From NCBI RefSeq assembly GCF_017874035.1, contig NZ_JAGGKV010000006.1, positions 62,001 to 126,000 of the forward strand: a DNA stretch of 64,000 nt, written 5' to 3'. Both the position numbers and the translations under genes were made by a program. The notes beneath the pieces are model-generated. The model did not search any database, had not been told where the DNA came from, and worked only from the letters and a program-made list of their open reading frames with translations. The DNA comes from Paenibacillus aceris. GTDB lineage: Bacteria; Bacillota; Bacilli; Paenibacillales; NBRC-103111. Positions 56,201 through 64,000 of the stretch are shown piece after piece (positions within the stretch are counted from its first letter, which is position 1; each line of letters starts with the position of its first letter).

Positions 56201-56620
56201 TTATTTCGTAGCTCGGTAAGTCAAATATTGAAGAATCGTGATCAGAATAAAAGCCGTTCCGGCAAGCATTGGAATCGTAATAAAACCAAGCCAGTTCAAG
56301 TAATCCACGTCACATGGAATAGGCCCACAGCTCGTTGCGGACTCATGGAAAACCCCGGATTGAAGCAATACATGATAGACGGAGATGCAGGCTCCCCATA
56401 TCGTCAAAGGCAATACATAAATCGTCAGCTTATAATCTCTACGCACAGCTGCGATTCCTAATATAACTGCTAGTGGATACATTAGAATACGTTGGTACCA
56501 GCATAATTTGCACGGTATAAAGTGCATAATTTCCGAGAAATACAAGCTCCCTAGTGTGGCGATTAAAGCTAACAGCCATGATAGGTGCATGCCATTTTCT
56601 CTTAAAAATTTTTTTGACAT
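56201..56620 (-). CDS. bdbC: Disulfide bond formation protein, DsbB/BdbC type
   Basis: A 139-aa four-helix membrane protein with the quinone-linked Cys pair CKLCWYQRILMYPL (Cys37 and Cys40) and the second pair in SATSCGPIPCDVDYL (near 98-104), the BdbC/DsbB arrangement. It reoxidises a BdbD/DsbA-like thiol oxidase outside the membrane. The partner BdbD is not in the window. GGGGAGG lies nine bases before the ATG. Confidence 0.93.
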   Translation of the reverse strand: MSKKFLRENGMHLSWLLALIATLGSLYFSEIMHFIPCKLCWYQRILMYPLAVILGIAAVRRDYKLTIYVLPLTIWGACISVYHVLLQSGVFHESATSCGPIPCDVDYLNWLGFITIPMLAGTAFILITILQYLTYRATK

Positions 56621-56717
56621 TTGTGCTCGTCCTCCCCTTTCTCATTATTATAGAAAAATATAGCAGGGAAGTCTAACCTTTTAGGGGCACTTTGTAACTC
56701 TAGCCGCCCAGCAAACA

Positions 56718-56760
56718 AAAAGCGGCCAAGCAGGCCATAACCAGCCTGCTTAACCGCTTT
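56718..56760 (-). terminator. Terminator of the glucose dehydrogenase operon
   Basis: Reading leftward, AAAGCGGTTAAGCAGGC and GCCTGCTTGGCCGCTTT form a long stem followed by TTGTTTG. It touches the stop codon of the dehydrogenase gene. Confidence 0.85.
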
Positions 56761-57913
56761 AAACCGAGAAGCTGTATTCGACTTCGTTCGTCTGTTTAAC
56801 CAGCTCCCGCCACTGCTCCACCGGAACGATGTCGACGACCGCTTTGATCGGAATGCTCGCAAAATCCAGCTGCGGCACGGCGTCCAGCTTCATCCGGTTG
56901 GTGACTAACCGGTACAACCAACCGGGATACATCTTCTCCATCTGCTGCAGCCGATAAATGGCGGTCTCGAAATCTTTGCGCGCCGCGTTCACCGAGCCGA
57001 TCACGCATTTGTTCTCGAGCACCATGCTCTGGTTGAGCATGTCGGAGGAAATCTCCAGCTTACGGTCAGCTGGCGTGACCCCGAGCAGCGCCAGCACGCC
57101 GTTCGGCGCTAGCACAGACATAGCCTCGAAGGCTAGCGGGCTGAAGCCCGTGCATTCGAGGATCAGATCCAACGGCTTGCCGAGCCCTTCGGCATAAGCC
57201 GTCAAACTAATGCCGCCGTCCTCGGCCGGCTGGTACACACCCCCGCAGTCCTTCACAAGCTGCGCTTGCAAGCTATCCTGCGGGGATCTGGACCAGACGT
57301 ATACGTCCAGTCCCAGTACCCTGCAGGTTATCGCAGCCAGCAGCCCCAGCGGCCCAGAGCCGAGAATGAGCGCTGCTTTCGGCTCCCAAATCAGCCGCTG
57401 CTGCACGCGCAGCACCTGATCCCAGACTTTCTCGACGATACTCTGCGGCTCGACTAAAACGCCATGCTCAAGCAACTCAGAGGGTACCTGCACCAAGTAA
57501 CGTCCATCTTCCTTATAAAACTCGGAGAGGAAGCCGTGGGCGCCTTTGATGCCACGCTCTACGAATTCACCGGTTTGACAGTAGTCAGAATGACCGTTGC
57601 GGCAATTGACGCAGCTTTGATTTCGGCAAGGCCGCCGCACAATTGCGGTTACGAGATCACCGGGCTGAAAGCCGCTCTCCCTGCCTGCCTCGGCTACGAC
57701 ACCAAGGGATTCGTGCCCTGTGGTCAAATCGTCTTCCCCCTGTGGCGGAATGCCGTATTTTTCCTGCAAAATCTCCTTATCCGTACCGTCCAGCCCCACT
57801 GCCAGAACCTTGACAATGACTTCTTGGGGATGAGAAATCACTGGATCGTCCACGGTTTCTAACGCAATCGAAGGGGTTCCCTGTCGCAGTTGTTTGACGC
57901 GAATCGCTTTCAT
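56759..57913 (-). CDS. Zinc-type glucose 1-dehydrogenase (archaeal MDR type)
   Basis: A 384-aa medium-chain dehydrogenase resembling archaeal glucose dehydrogenases. GLDGTDKEIL (near residue 42) has the Asp that replaces Cys as zinc ligand in that group; TTGHESLGVV holds the His/Glu, CVNCRNGHSDYC (near 105) is the structural zinc loop, and ILGSGPLGLLAAITCRVLG (near 190) binds NAD(P). It would oxidise glucose to gluconolactone. GGAGG lies ten bases before the ATG and the gene follows the GH15 gene by 18 bases, so glucose released there could be its substrate. A GC-rich patch covers about 56800-57420. Confidence 0.85.
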   Translation of the reverse strand: MKAIRVKQLRQGTPSIALETVDDPVISHPQEVIVKVLAVGLDGTDKEILQEKYGIPPQGEDDLTTGHESLGVVAEAGRESGFQPGDLVTAIVRRPCRNQSCVNCRNGHSDYCQTGEFVERGIKGAHGFLSEFYKEDGRYLVQVPSELLEHGVLVEPQSIVEKVWDQVLRVQQRLIWEPKAALILGSGPLGLLAAITCRVLGLDVYVWSRSPQDSLQAQLVKDCGGVYQPAEDGGISLTAYAEGLGKPLDLILECTGFSPLAFEAMSVLAPNGVLALLGVTPADRKLEISSDMLNQSMVLENKCVIGSVNAARKDFETAIYRLQQMEKMYPGWLYRLVTNRMKLDAVPQLDFASIPIKAVVDIVPVEQWRELVKQTNEVEYSFSV

Positions 57914-57931
57914 CTCTTCATCTCCTCCCAG

Positions 57932-59968
57932 CTACCCAACAACCGGCTCCAGCACCTTGTCTTCGCTGGCATCCGTCGCTTGCTTCGTTCCCACCAAGGT
58001 GAATTTTTTTAATTTTGACAAATACTCCTGCGTCACTTTAATGAAGGAAGCGTGCGACCACGTCAGCGGTGAAACCGACAACGGCGCGCCTGTGAAAGGA
58101 TGCACCTGCTCAGCCATCGTGCCTGACGGCAGCGCGTGACGAATTGCCCAATGCATCAAATTTTCCGCTTCCTGCAGATCCTCAGCTGCTCGGGCCGTAG
58201 CCACCAGCCACTCCGCATACCAAAGTGTACAAATGAACCACGGATTCCCGGGTACTTTGGCAACATCATTCGTTACCTGATGGTAGTAGTCATTTTCATA
58301 CCTTGCTATGCCGCCGATATCTGTATGTACCCACAATTTCTCTTTCAGAATCCGCATCGTATTCACAATTCTCGGATCATCCAGCTCGAACAATCCGAAG
58401 TCGAACAACCCATACATGCTCATATCCAACGTGTAGTCCGGCACATATTTATTTTCTTCATAGCTCCAATATAAGGCCCGCAAAAAGCGGTTTTGGTCAG
58501 CTGCGAATAATTGCTGTTCAGCGGCCTTTTTCACCTGATTCGCGATGTCGGTGTAATAAACGGCACGCGCTTTATCCTGGTGATAATCAGCGAAGCGAGC
58601 TGCGGCAATAAGACCTGCATACACAGATGCGACCGTAAAAGCTAGAACACCGTAGCGCTCTTCCCACAGATCATAAGAGGGCAGCGGAAGACCTGAAGCA
58701 TCCCGGTAATGAACAAGGAAGTCGGCAGCCGGTTTGACAAAATTCTCATAATCCTGCCGCGAACTTTCAAGCGTACCTGCCAGCTTATGATGGTGCCACA
58801 ACGTATACAGCACAAGTGCCGTTTCATCCTCTTGAATGGCAAGCTGTTTTTTGCCCTGACCGTCCACCCAGGGATGCCAGCTAGAGCCTACCGAACTATC
58901 TGGATTATACTTGTGCATGAGATACCCTTCAGGAGTCAACACTTTCATACAAAAATCAAAAAATTTCCTGGACAGCTCATAATAACCAGCCCGGTCTAAA
59001 GCGTGAGAAACAAGTGCGCCATCCCGCGGCCACATATAGGAGTAGGTATCTTTGGCAAACTTCAAAATATCCGAGTCATTTGCTGCAATAATCGCGCCGC
59101 GATTGTCTACGTTCGTTCTTGTGATCAGCAAGCATCTTTTATAAAAAGAGGCCAATTCCGGCTTCAGCAAGGAAAGCTGATGAGCATCCTGGTTAACCCA
59201 CTTCACCCAATGGTCATGCGTGCGCTGCAGTAAAGCTTGGGGTGTCTCTGTACGAAGCAAACTTTCTGTTCGTTCGACCTCCTGCTTCGTATGGCCAAAA
59301 CAAATCCAGAACCATGCTTCTTTGGAACTGTTAGGAGGCAGCAGCAGCGTCAATTCAAGCGTCCCGTCAACGGAGCCCTGCGCGATCGGATTTCCTCCTA
59401 AATGGCCGTCTTCCGCATCGCGCCACGTCCCTTCAAGACCGTGAATCCCTTTTTGCCCCGTTGCGTAAGCGCTCGGAAATTGCATATCGGCATCCGGAGA
59501 TAAACCAGATAATGACATGTAACGATGCCCCTTATAGAAAAGCAGCGAATGCAGCTCAGGGTCATAATAGATTGTGTCTCCGACCCCATTTCCATAGATT
59601 TGCAGATCTAAATGAAAGTAAAGCTTGATCTCTCTTTCCGCATCAAAATGGTTATCTATCCTGATTTTGCGTAAAAAAACATTTTGCTGCACATCAACGC
59701 CGTCTCGGATAACGAAGCTTAACCCCAGCCTCTCATGCTTGCATTCAACATTAGTAATCAGCGAATCTTCTAGGTAATTCAGCTTTTTTTGTACCTCCGG
59801 ATGGTCGATCCAGAAGAAATCCTGCGCACACCAAATACCAAAATGTGAAAGATGATCGCTAGATTGATTCTCTTGACCTACTAAAGGGTAATACATGTCA
59901 CGAATATTATAAGCAGCGTCAAAGTTAATGAGTACATTCCCATTTCCTATGGGTAAATCTCTTGCCAT
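57932..59968 (-). CDS. Glycoside hydrolase family 15 (glucoamylase/glucodextranase type)
   Basis: A 678-aa enzyme without signal peptide. Residues 1-260 form the N-terminal beta-sandwich (ARDLPIGNGNVLINFDAAY, RDMYYPLVGQENQ), and the rest is the (alpha/alpha)6 barrel with YMWPRDGALVSHALDRAG (near 315), QLAIQEDETALVLYTLW (near 380) bearing a likely catalytic acid, and GTMAEQVHPFTGAPLSVSPL near 635 with the general base Glu. Substrates in the family include alpha-1,4- and alpha-1,6-glucans and trehalose. ATG 59968 follows AAAGAGG by eight bases. It is first in an operon with glucose dehydrogenase. Confidence 0.92.
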   Translation of the reverse strand: MARDLPIGNGNVLINFDAAYNIRDMYYPLVGQENQSSDHLSHFGIWCAQDFFWIDHPEVQKKLNYLEDSLITNVECKHERLGLSFVIRDGVDVQQNVFLRKIRIDNHFDAEREIKLYFHLDLQIYGNGVGDTIYYDPELHSLLFYKGHRYMSLSGLSPDADMQFPSAYATGQKGIHGLEGTWRDAEDGHLGGNPIAQGSVDGTLELTLLLPPNSSKEAWFWICFGHTKQEVERTESLLRTETPQALLQRTHDHWVKWVNQDAHQLSLLKPELASFYKRCLLITRTNVDNRGAIIAANDSDILKFAKDTYSYMWPRDGALVSHALDRAGYYELSRKFFDFCMKVLTPEGYLMHKYNPDSSVGSSWHPWVDGQGKKQLAIQEDETALVLYTLWHHHKLAGTLESSRQDYENFVKPAADFLVHYRDASGLPLPSYDLWEERYGVLAFTVASVYAGLIAAARFADYHQDKARAVYYTDIANQVKKAAEQQLFAADQNRFLRALYWSYEENKYVPDYTLDMSMYGLFDFGLFELDDPRIVNTMRILKEKLWVHTDIGGIARYENDYYHQVTNDVAKVPGNPWFICTLWYAEWLVATARAAEDLQEAENLMHWAIRHALPSGTMAEQVHPFTGAPLSVSPLTWSHASFIKVTQEYLSKLKKFTLVGTKQATDASEDKVLEPVVG

Positions 59969-60139
59969 GCGATCAGCCTCTTTCCATGATGATGCTACTA
60001 ATTTTCCAATCGCAAAGCATAAATATGCACGCAGCACCACTTAACAGGGATTTAAGGAAAATGTCGCCAATTCACACCTACACATTTTCATTTCCGTCAA
60101 ACTCATTTACAATTAAACAATATGGAGGGATTCATCACT

Positions 60140-60811
60140 ATGAAGCAATTAGAAGGATTCGGTAAGTTTTTGGAAAGCTTGCGAGGCAAAATGTCCCTGC
60201 GCGAGGCAGCTAACAAAAGCGGACTTTCACATGCCTACATCAGAGATCTTGAACTTGAGCGGAATCGCTCGACCAATGAGAAAATCAATCCATCGCCCGT
60301 TACGCTCAAAAAGCTGTCGGATGCCTACAACATTCCATACACCGATTTAATGGAGAAAGCCGGCTACCTCGAGAACGAGAATGAACAGACGAACAACAGC
60401 CAAGCAGCCATGGAGGAACCTGTTCCTATGTCGGATACCCTGTTTATTGAAGTCAGTTCGAAAGAAATGATTTACCATACTCGTTTTGAACGCATCAGCC
60501 AAGGCGTAACTTCATTACTTGATTTCAGCCTTTTCTTGGATAAGCTTGAAGAGATGGGCTTTAAGAAAATGGATACAAACCTTTTCGTCAATATGAATCA
60601 TGTACAAAAATACAATGAAAGAGAAGGGAAGCTTTATTTTGACGCGCTCGGCATCTCCAAATTTGTTGTCATTGCCGCGATTCGCCAGAAGAAGTATCAC
60701 GATCTCATTGTGCGCAGTGTTGCCCGGAATACAGGCATGGGGCTAGAATTTCACTACGATCGTCTTGCGTCAACAGACTCCCTGTTAACCTCAGTAAAGC
60801 GTCCAACTTAA
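60140..60811 (+). CDS. XRE-family regulator with LytTR-like C-terminal domain
   Basis: A 223-aa protein. Residues about 8-75 form an XRE helix-turn-helix (SLREAANKSGLSHAYIRDLE, TLKKLSDAYNIPYTDLMEKA). After a Gln/Asn linker, residues about 98-175 (TLFIEVSSKEMIYHTRF, FSLFLDKLEEMGFKKMDTN, LFVNMNHVQKYNEREGKLYF) follow the LytTR pattern of ten-stranded DNA-binding domains, including the F-x-N-x-N-H-V element. Such a pairing of two DNA-binding modules is unusual. GGAGGG lies ten bases before ATG 60140. Divergent from the GH15 operon, which it may regulate. Confidence 0.75.
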   Translation: MKQLEGFGKFLESLRGKMSLREAANKSGLSHAYIRDLELERNRSTNEKINPSPVTLKKLSDAYNIPYTDLMEKAGYLENENEQTNNSQAAMEEPVPMSDTLFIEVSSKEMIYHTRFERISQGVTSLLDFSLFLDKLEEMGFKKMDTNLFVNMNHVQKYNEREGKLYFDALGISKFVVIAAIRQKKYHDLIVRSVARNTGMGLEFHYDRLASTDSLLTSVKRPT

Positions 60812-60826
60812 CATGAATTTACAAAA

Positions 60827-60870
60827 TAAGGGGTAAAGTTTCAGCAAGTATGAAACTTTACCCCTTTCTT
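60827..60870 (+). terminator. Terminator of the XRE/LytTR-like gene
   Basis: AAGGGGTAAAGTTTCA and TGAAACTTTACCCCTTT form a perfect 16-bp stem followed by CTTTTC. Confidence 0.9.
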
Positions 60871-60932
60871 TTCGTCTATCTATAAGGACTGATTGAATTG
60901 ATTTCCTGGTAGAGAGGATTGGTATTGAATTC

Positions 60933-62048
60933 ATGGCTGTACAACAGACCACCTCCCCGCAGTCTCGGGCTACGAGAGTGAACAACAGAAAGCGTTCTGT
61001 GGGCATGCGTTTTATCCTGTATACGATATTGAGTTTTTCCATTCTTTCCGTACTGTCCTTGTGCTGGTTTTTCCTAACGGCATCCGGCACGAGTGTTCGA
61101 CTAATGATGGCTGATACATTGATTACAACGCAGCACAGAGATTGGGCCAAATATCTAATAGGCTCCGAAGAATTACAGAAGCGCGTTGAAGCTTATTGGA
61201 AACAATTTGATGAAATGGGCGATGAGAAAGATAAAGGGATTGTTCAGCTTGAGCCTGTCAGCTCCACAGCACCAGTAGCTGTCAAGAAGGAGCTCGTTAC
61301 GATTGAACCCATTTCGGGTACGAATTTCAAAGGCCAACTTGTCACCATTTCTGATCCAAAAAAGCTTCGGATTGCCGTACCTGAGAAAGTAGGCAAAGGC
61401 GAGAAAGTGTCTTCCATGGTTAAAAGAACGGGAGCGATCCTCGGCGTTAACGGCGGAGGATTCATCGACCCCAACTGGGAGGGGAACGGGTTTCAGCCGG
61501 AAGGGATTGTCATCTCTGGCGGTAAAATCTTTTACAATGACAAAGGCATGAACGGCACGGTGCAAGTCGTCGGCATTGATAAAGAAGGACGCATGATCGC
61601 CGGCAAGTATAAAGTTTCCGAACTGGTGGAAATGGGAGTTCAGGAAGCTGTTTCCTTTTCCCCGCGGTTTATCGTCAACGGTGTCGGACAAATCAAAAGC
61701 CAAGCCGACGGCTGGGGCATTGCTCCGCGAACGAGCATGGCGCAAACCAAAGACGGCTCCATCCTATTCGCCATCATCGATGGCAGGCAAAAGCACAGCA
61801 TTGGGGCGACGCTGTACGATATTCAGGAAATTTTCCTGGCGCATGGCGCTGTCACGGCTGCTAATTTGGACGGCGGAGCCTCTACCGTTCTTGTTCATAA
61901 CAATACCATCATCAACAAACCTTCCAGTGAATACGGGGAACGCTATCTTCCTACCGCGTGGCTGCTCTTCGAACATCCGGAAACAGCTCCCATCAAGAAC
62001 GTCTGGGAAGGTCTGGACATCCGTAAGATTGACCCGTCCAAATGGTAA
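60933..62048 (+). CDS. Phosphodiester glycosidase-family protein (DUF2233/NAGPA)
   Basis: A 371-aa protein with one N-terminal membrane helix (residues 30-50) and an extracellular NAGPA domain from about 150: VNGGGFIDPNWEGNGFQPEG, VSFSPRFIVNG, GWGIAPRTSMAQTKDGSILF, and NLDGGASTVLVHN, ending in RYLPTAWLLFE. The family includes human N-acetylglucosamine-1-phosphodiester alpha-N-acetylglucosaminidase and B. subtilis YngK-type proteins and is thought to act on wall glycan phosphodiesters. The start ATG 60933 has only a distant AGAGAGG, so the start is less certain than the product. Terminator follows. Confidence 0.88.
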   Translation: MAVQQTTSPQSRATRVNNRKRSVGMRFILYTILSFSILSVLSLCWFFLTASGTSVRLMMADTLITTQHRDWAKYLIGSEELQKRVEAYWKQFDEMGDEKDKGIVQLEPVSSTAPVAVKKELVTIEPISGTNFKGQLVTISDPKKLRIAVPEKVGKGEKVSSMVKRTGAILGVNGGGFIDPNWEGNGFQPEGIVISGGKIFYNDKGMNGTVQVVGIDKEGRMIAGKYKVSELVEMGVQEAVSFSPRFIVNGVGQIKSQADGWGIAPRTSMAQTKDGSILFAIIDGRQKHSIGATLYDIQEIFLAHGAVTAANLDGGASTVLVHNNTIINKPSSEYGERYLPTAWLLFEHPETAPIKNVWEGLDIRKIDPSKW

Positions 62049-62051
62049 ATG

Positions 62052-62091
62052 CAAAAAAGCAGAAAGCTCTGAGATGAGCTTTCTGCTTTTT
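62052..62091. terminator. Bidirectional terminator between NAGPA-like and YtxH genes
   Basis: AAAAAGCAGAAAGCTC and GAGCTTTCTGCTTTTTTA form a perfect stem with a six-base loop between convergent genes. Confidence 0.9.
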
Positions 62092-62098
62092 TACTCGT

Positions 62099-62467
62099 TT
62101 AGCGGCCTACGATGACCAAATCTTCCGCTGCCTCTGATGTTTCCACATCATCCAGCAATTCAGCATCGTCATTCTTGGACTCTTTCCAGGAGCGAACCGA
62201 GTCAACCACATTTGCCGCTGTGTCTTTTGCTTTGCCTACGAGATCAGAAGTCGTCGTGCTGACCGTTTTGGCAACGTCTTGCGTTTTTTGGGAGACTGTG
62301 CTGGCGATTTGCACTGTTTTGTCGCTAACTGCTTTAGCATTCTCCGCGATATCGTTTCTTAGCTCACGTCCGGATTTCGGTGCGAACAACAAAGCTGTCG
62401 CTGCGCCAAGTAACCCTCCTACTACCGCACCGATGAGAAGATCTTTTCCTTTTTTTTCGCCTGCCAT
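62099..62467 (-). CDS. YtxH-domain protein
   Basis: A 122-aa protein with the YtxH signature: a glycine-rich membrane helix GKDLLIGAVVGGLLGAATAL (residues 7-26), then LLFAPKSGRELRNDIAENAK, followed by a long helical repeat region (SDKTVQIASTVSQKTQDVAK, apolipoprotein-like) and an acidic tail. Family members are general-stress and cell-envelope associated. AAGGAG lies 11 bases before ATG 62467. It follows the DUF948 gene by 14 bases, the usual ytxG/ytxH arrangement. Confidence 0.9.
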   Translation of the reverse strand: MAGEKKGKDLLIGAVVGGLLGAATALLFAPKSGRELRNDIAENAKAVSDKTVQIASTVSQKTQDVAKTVSTTTSDLVGKAKDTAANVVDSVRSWKESKNDDAELLDDVETSEAAEDLVIVGR

Positions 62468-62481
62468 GTGAAATCCACTCC

Positions 62482-62928
62482 TTAATGGTCTGATTTGGCT
62501 TTCCGATTCGCCTGCCATCTTTGCCACAGCTCATACCCGGTCGTTGCCCATTCCATGACGTCCTGTATACGCTTGTGATGGGTATGTACAACCCTTTCCG
62601 CACCATGAAGCGATTCGTTCATCATTCGTGCACCTTTACGAAGGACCGAAGCGATATCCCCTATAGCTGCTCCAGTCTTCTCGATGGATTGAATAGTTGG
62701 CTCTAATGCCAGCACTTGTATGTGCACCTCTTCAGTCAGCTGTCCCGCTTGCTTCAATAACTGCTCGGCTTCTCCGGCTGTCTTCGCTACGTGCTGCTCC
62801 GTTCGAGCAACCGTATCGCTAAGCTGATGCAGCGCGCGTTTAGCTGCTATCAACACTCGAACAGTAAAGACGACGAGTACGATAAACGCTAGGGCGATAC
62901 TGACGGCACTAATCTCCATCCAAGTCAT
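62482..62928 (-). CDS. DUF948-domain protein (YtxG-like)
   Basis: A 148-aa protein with one N-terminal membrane helix (ISAVSIALAFIVLVVFTVRV) and a long coiled coil with heptads (LSDTVARTEQHVAKTAGEAE, QLLKQAGQLTEEVHIQVLA). DUF948/YtxG proteins go with YtxH and are part of the general-stress response in Bacillus. ATG 62928 is used because AGGAGG lies eight bases before it; the GTG at 62937 overlaps that site. First gene of the two-gene operon. Confidence 0.9.
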   Translation of the reverse strand: MTWMEISAVSIALAFIVLVVFTVRVLIAAKRALHQLSDTVARTEQHVAKTAGEAEQLLKQAGQLTEEVHIQVLALEPTIQSIEKTGAAIGDIASVLRKGARMMNESLHGAERVVHTHHKRIQDVMEWATTGYELWQRWQANRKAKSDH

Positions 62929-63106
62929 GTCGGGCACCTCCTGGGTCTAAAAAGCTGTTGGATCGAATGGCGGCTTCTAGACGAATGCCTATGAATTACT
63001 ACAGTATAGGCAGGAGCATCTTATTTTGACACAAAAAAGCTGGAAAAATTTCAGGGACCTGTCATAATGAAAAACAAATCGAACTTTTAACATTTGGAGG
63101 CTTAAG

Positions 63107-63739
63107 ATGAACCGCGAGCAAGGATTGAAGGAAATCGAACGTACCCGCATTATTGCCATTGTCCGAGGCGTGAAGGAAATCCATATTCTCTCGTTGGCAG
63201 AAGCGCTGCTGAAAGGCGGTGTTACCGTGATGGAGGTTACGCTCAACACGCCAGGAGCGCTGACGATGATCAGCGAGCTGCAGGCCAAATGGGGCCAGCA
63301 GATGTACATTGGCGCAGGAACGGTGCTCGATGTGGAGGATGCGCAGAAAGCCGTACAAGCAGGCGCCTCTTTCCTGGTAACGCCGAATTTGGACGAGGAC
63401 GTCATTCGTTATGCAAACCGTGAGGGGATTCCGATTTTCCCGGGAGCGATGACACCGACCGAGGTCGTCAAAGCGTGGAAAGCTGGCGCTACAGCGATTA
63501 AAATATTCCCGAGCGCGAGCCTTGGTCTCTCCTATATCAAGGAATTAATGGGACCGCTTGACCATATTCCGATGATGGCTGTTGGCGGCGTTACCGAAGA
63601 GAACATTAAACAATTTCTGGACTTGGGCTGCTACGGACTTGGTATCGGCGGATCGCTTATTAATTTAAAAGAAATCGAAGCCGGCCGCTTCGAATGGGTG
63701 ACGGACAAAGCAGCCCGACTGCTTGCAGCTTCGCGTTAA
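63107..63739 (+). CDS. eda: KDPG/KHG aldolase
   Basis: A 210-aa class I aldolase that cleaves 2-keto-3-deoxy-6-phosphogluconate to pyruvate and glyceraldehyde 3-phosphate, and 4-hydroxy-2-oxoglutarate. TRIIAIVRGVKEIHI has the binding Arg, VMEVTLNTPGAL the catalytic Glu, and GATAIKIFPSASLGLSYIKE (near residue 128) the Schiff-base Lys; AVGGVTEENIKQFLDLG binds phosphate. TTTGGAGG lies seven bases before the ATG. It stands alone here, apart from the DgaF-like aldolase. With the glucose dehydrogenase and PfkB kinase elsewhere in the window it hints at an Entner-Doudoroff-type route, without a dehydratase seen. Confidence 0.95.
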   Translation: MNREQGLKEIERTRIIAIVRGVKEIHILSLAEALLKGGVTVMEVTLNTPGALTMISELQAKWGQQMYIGAGTVLDVEDAQKAVQAGASFLVTPNLDEDVIRYANREGIPIFPGAMTPTEVVKAWKAGATAIKIFPSASLGLSYIKELMGPLDHIPMMAVGGVTEENIKQFLDLGCYGLGIGGSLINLKEIEAGRFEWVTDKAARLLAASR

Positions 63740-63804
63740 AATCGAGCTGTCTCAAACAAACAAGAATAACGACTCCATCTTCCTTTTAAAACGAGCGTCC
63801 TCCT

Positions 63805-63890
63805 ACTTGGGCAATCCCGCATAGCGGAACTACAGGGCGCTAATTAGTCAAAAAACAGAGGTTTGGGCACTAGCTAAGAATTAGCGGCCC
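63805..63890. repeat. Intergenic repeat units related to those at 35 kb
   Basis: AGCGGAACTACAGGGCGCTA (from about 63823) and CACTAGCTAAGAATTAGCGG (63869-63888) resemble, in opposite orientations, the units at 34975-35151. No reading frame or promoter is visible between eda and the terminator at 63918. Confidence 0.5.
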
Positions 63891-63917
63891 ATCGTTGTAA
63901 ATCTTAAATCGTAAGAA

Positions 63918-63965
63918 AAGGCTGTCCCAAGAGTAGAATATTCTACTTTTTGGGACAGCCTTATT
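63918..63965. terminator. Strong intrinsic terminator at the right end
   Basis: AAGGCTGTCCCAAGAGTAGAA and TTCTACTTTTTGGGACAGCC pair almost completely, followed by TTATTTATTTTTT rightward and TTTTCTTAC leftward. It may end eda or a gene beyond the window. Confidence 0.85.
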
Positions 63966-64000
63966 TATTTTTTGCTAATGATATAGACGCACTTGTTTGC

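Noticed and set aside
63024..63068. TTGACA at 63026 with CATAAT at 63063 as an eda promoter
   Set aside because: The spacing is about 31 bases, far beyond the usual 16-18, so I do not call it.

Overview
The window looks like chromosomal DNA of an endospore-forming Firmicute of the Paenibacillaceae, most likely Paenibacillus. Reasons: strong AGGAGG-type ribosome sites with frequent TTG and GTG starts, a T-box leader on serS, a yybP-ykoY element on a TerC gene, a tetraprenyl-beta-curcumene-synthase-type gene, GloA2, YuzB/HesB-like, YtxH/DUF948 and BdbC genes, and short intergenic repeats of a type I associate with Paenibacillus. I saw no rRNA, tRNA, CRISPR array, transposase or prophage. Base composition is moderate, with an AT-rich patch at about 33.8-36.9 kb and GC-rich patches inside three genes.

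Layout. 0-5.8 kb: the start of an MFS transporter that runs off the left edge, a secreted DUF4015 protein, a D-2-hydroxyacid dehydrogenase, T-box controlled serS, and pfkA. 5.8-7.9 kb: a leftward operon of two uncharacterised proteins and a terpene synthase of the YtpB family, running into pfkA. 8.0-13.8 kb: a five-gene rightward export cluster (MATE, MFS, ABC ATPase, FtsX-type permease, HlyD-type adaptor), then a nitroreductase. 14.6-20.9 kb: a catabolic operon resembling the dga (D-glucosaminate) route (amidohydrolase, DgaE-like lyase, DgaF-like aldolase, PfkB kinase, GntR repressor, GntP permease), preceded by twin palindromic operators and a catabolite-response element. 21-33.7 kb: housekeeping and stress genes (cold-shock protein, TerC under a manganese-type riboswitch, PepF, LapA, DUF92, GAF/HD-GYP phosphodiesterase, FAH/CapA pair, metallophosphoesterase, two methyltransferases).

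33.7-36.9 kb is an AT-rich accessory stretch (metallophosphoesterase, small lipoprotein, gene remnant, unknown protein, DUF2798) with two look-alike hairpins around its first part and clustered intergenic repeats. 37-42.8 kb holds GloA2, an unknown 99-aa protein behind a c-di-GMP-I riboswitch, two MFS transporters, an ABC ATPase bounded by a 21-bp direct repeat beside a MarR remnant, and a FadR-type regulator. 42.9-49.6 kb has a GRDP-like protein with a Ser/Gly/Cys tail, an SDR epimerase, glutathione peroxidase, YuzB and HesB-like proteins, HxlR, methionine aminopeptidase, an AI-2E transporter and an AraC regulator. 49.7-64 kb has an FAD oxidoreductase divergent from the AraC gene, several small genes, an M14 peptidase, murI, a polysaccharide deacetylase, BdbC, an archaeal-type glucose dehydrogenase with a GH15 glucoamylase, an XRE/LytTR-like regulator, a phosphodiester glycosidase, YtxH/DUF948 and a KDPG aldolase.

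The items most worth following are the c-di-GMP riboswitch on an orphan small protein, the TerC protein with an AbrB-like tail, the terpene-synthase operon with two unknown partners, the repeat-bounded ABC gene, and the XRE/LytTR-like fusion. All functions are read from sequence motifs and remembered families; no searches were run.
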